From an uncultured Sphingobacteriales bacterium (GTDB taxonomy: Bacteria > Bacteroidota > Bacteroidia > Chitinophagales > Chitinophagaceae): DNA of 64,000 nt. Under the pieces are notes generated by a model. It saw nothing but the letters and a program-made list of their open reading frames with translations, made no database searches and was not told the origin of the DNA. Both the position numbers and the translations under genes were made by a program. This document shows, piece after piece, positions 63,151 to 64,000 of this stretch. The stretch's first letter is position 1; the number at the start of each line of letters is the position of its first letter. The DNA lies in assembly GCA_937991535.1 (NCBI GenBank), contig CALKHN010000053.1, positions 7,517-71,516 of the forward strand. The letters run 5' to 3'.

Positions 63151-63188
63151 AGTGCTGGCCGTATGTGTATACGCCGGCACTTTTTTTA
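63151..63188 (+). terminator. Strong intrinsic terminator after the CHRD gene
   Basis: AGTGCTGGCCGTAT pairs with ATACGCCGGCACT (one bulge) around a GTGT loop and runs straight into seven or eight T. Confidence 0.92.
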
Positions 63189-63243
63189 TACTGTTACGGG
63201 TAAATACTTTGCTTCATTGTTTTGAGCATTTGATCACATCATT

Positions 63244-63678
63244 TTATAAAATGTTTTTCTCAAACCCTTTGCTGTGGAATAGCACAGGAAGAAGAAAAGT
63301 AGCGCCGATGCCCATAATGATGATAACACCCAGCAATAAACCTCTGAATTGCACAGTCATCTCATGATTTACAGAACGGGTTACCCCTTCTGCCTGCCAG
63401 GCAAAAAAAACGGTTAGGAGCGAAAAGAGGATAATAAAAGCCAGTTCTCCTTTCCCCGATGCTTTTGTAAGTCCAAAGTAAACCAGCCCAATTAAAATGA
63501 AAAGTATATTCACGCCAAAAATAATAGAAGCTACATTGATAATATCCGTAGGTACAAATCCGGTTTCGGCCCGGTAAATGAGGTTATAGGTTAAGCAAAT
63601 AAATGTGCTGACAATGCCCACAAAAACGCCTGTTAGAAATGCTTTTGAGAAAGGGGTTTGCAAATTTTCGTATTTCAT
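63244..63678 (-). CDS. Four-helix membrane protein, function unknown
   Basis: 144 residues from the ATG at 63678 (MKYENLQTPFSKAFLTG). Four hydrophobic segments at about 13-33, 48-70, 80-98 and 115-135. No conserved motif was recognised; it resembles small uncharacterised Bacteroidota membrane proteins. A frame open to 63720 adds a non-membrane stretch (MVLHYRNLHF) that is probably not translated. It converges with the CHRD gene across the terminator. Confidence 0.75.
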   Translation of the reverse strand: MKYENLQTPFSKAFLTGVFVGIVSTFICLTYNLIYRAETGFVPTDIINVASIIFGVNILFILIGLVYFGLTKASGKGELAFIILFSLLTVFFAWQAEGVTRSVNHEMTVQFRGLLLGVIIIMGIGATFLLPVLFHSKGFEKNIL

Positions 63679-64000
63679 ATACATTGTTTTAAAGTGAAGG
63701 TTTCTATAGTGCAATACCATTAGCAGCAGAAGAAAAAAGGCTGGGCAAAGTTATAGAATAACAGGCGCTGTGCTGTGTCTGAAGCAAAAATGCCCGCAGA
63801 ACAATCGTTTCAGTACACCTGAAACGCTTCAGCAACAAGGCACAAAACAATTGGTTAATCAATTGTTATTGAACACAGCATTCAGAAGATGTAGCCTGAT
63901 GAATGCTTGTCTTTCAAAATTTTGCCTGTTCTTTTTTTTAAAATTGAAATCATTGTTGTCCGACTAAAATCGGGTTAAAAATGGCTGTATCCCTTTGTGG
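63679..64000. other. Right-end intergenic region
   Basis: No gene, tRNA or clear repeat was seen. A 65-codon plus-strand frame (63770-63967) has low-complexity composition and no start context. A gene may begin beyond the window. Confidence 0.4.

Noticed and set aside
1..64000. tRNA, rRNA, CRISPR arrays and insertion sequences
   Set aside because: No T-loop GTTCRA pattern in a plausible cloverleaf, no rRNA-like sequence, no regularly spaced repeats with unique spacers and no transposase gene were seen by eye.

Overview
The window reads as chromosomal DNA of a Bacteroidota member, most likely a Chitinophagaceae-like soil or freshwater saprophyte. The evidence is a set of near-perfect TAnnTTTG -7 promoter boxes placed shortly before starts, A-rich leaders without strong Shine-Dalgarno sequences, many lipoproteins and outer-membrane proteins (a carboxypeptidase-regulatory-domain beta-barrel receptor, a BamA/TamA protein), and typical families such as NIPSNAP, CHRD, DUF1080, YceI, DUF4350 and DUF1415. 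No rRNA, tRNA, CRISPR array, insertion sequence or prophage was recognised.

Layout. 1-9.3 kb: a partial beta-propeller glycosidase, an MscS channel, a MATE exporter, a bile-acid-symporter-like gene broken by one stop codon, a TauE/SafE exporter, a Lys-rich small protein, a short-chain dehydrogenase, a subtilase lipoprotein and a VOC gene also broken by one stop. 9.3-20.2 kb: small conserved proteins, endonuclease III, AsnA, a PQQ-type sugar dehydrogenase, a DUF1080 protein, an orphan PAS histidine kinase, and an ECF sigma factor overlapping a membrane protein. 20.5-27.4 kb: sugar isomerase-like protein, hutU and hutH (histidine to imidazolonepropionate), phosphohexomutase and a phosphoribosyltransferase. 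27.4-33.2 kb: two halves of an HdrD/GlcF-like Fe-S electron-transfer unit separated by a reversed yceI gene, a NUDIX hydrolase, yajQ, a NIPSNAP protein and an unlisted 38-residue membrane protein. 33.2-40.7 kb: a degenerating stretch with a methyltransferase in two pieces, a truncated AraC regulator joined to the second piece, an outer-membrane receptor and a seven-helix membrane protein followed by its frameshifted paralogue.

42.9-49.1 kb holds the most coherent uncharacterised system: an RDD protein divergent from the run SpoIIM - DUF4129 - DUF4350 - MoxR ATPase - DUF58. All of the co-directional genes except MoxR begin with TTG or GTG. 49.3-53.3 kb carries truB, a BamA/TamA-like protein and a SpoU methyltransferase. 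54.5-59.8 kb is an amino-acid catabolic run: a DapA-like deaminase, a 2,5-dioxovalerate-type aldehyde dehydrogenase, a 4-hydroxyproline epimerase and delta-1-pyrroline-5-carboxylate dehydrogenase. Together these cover most of trans-4-hydroxyproline degradation to 2-oxoglutarate plus the last step of proline degradation, but the D-hydroxyproline dehydrogenase is absent. The end holds PyrR, a PhyH-type dioxygenase, a sialidase-like lipoprotein and a CHRD lipoprotein.

Two window-wide patterns stand out. Intergenic spaces right after stop codons are filled with short degenerate words repeated in one or both orientations (CTGTAAC-type, GTGAGTAGT-type, AGCTGAT-type, ATGAAACG-type, AATCCGAAG-type), several folding into imperfect hairpins. 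Five loci are disrupted by single stops, single-base deletions or rearrangement, so either local decay is under way or the assembly carries errors.
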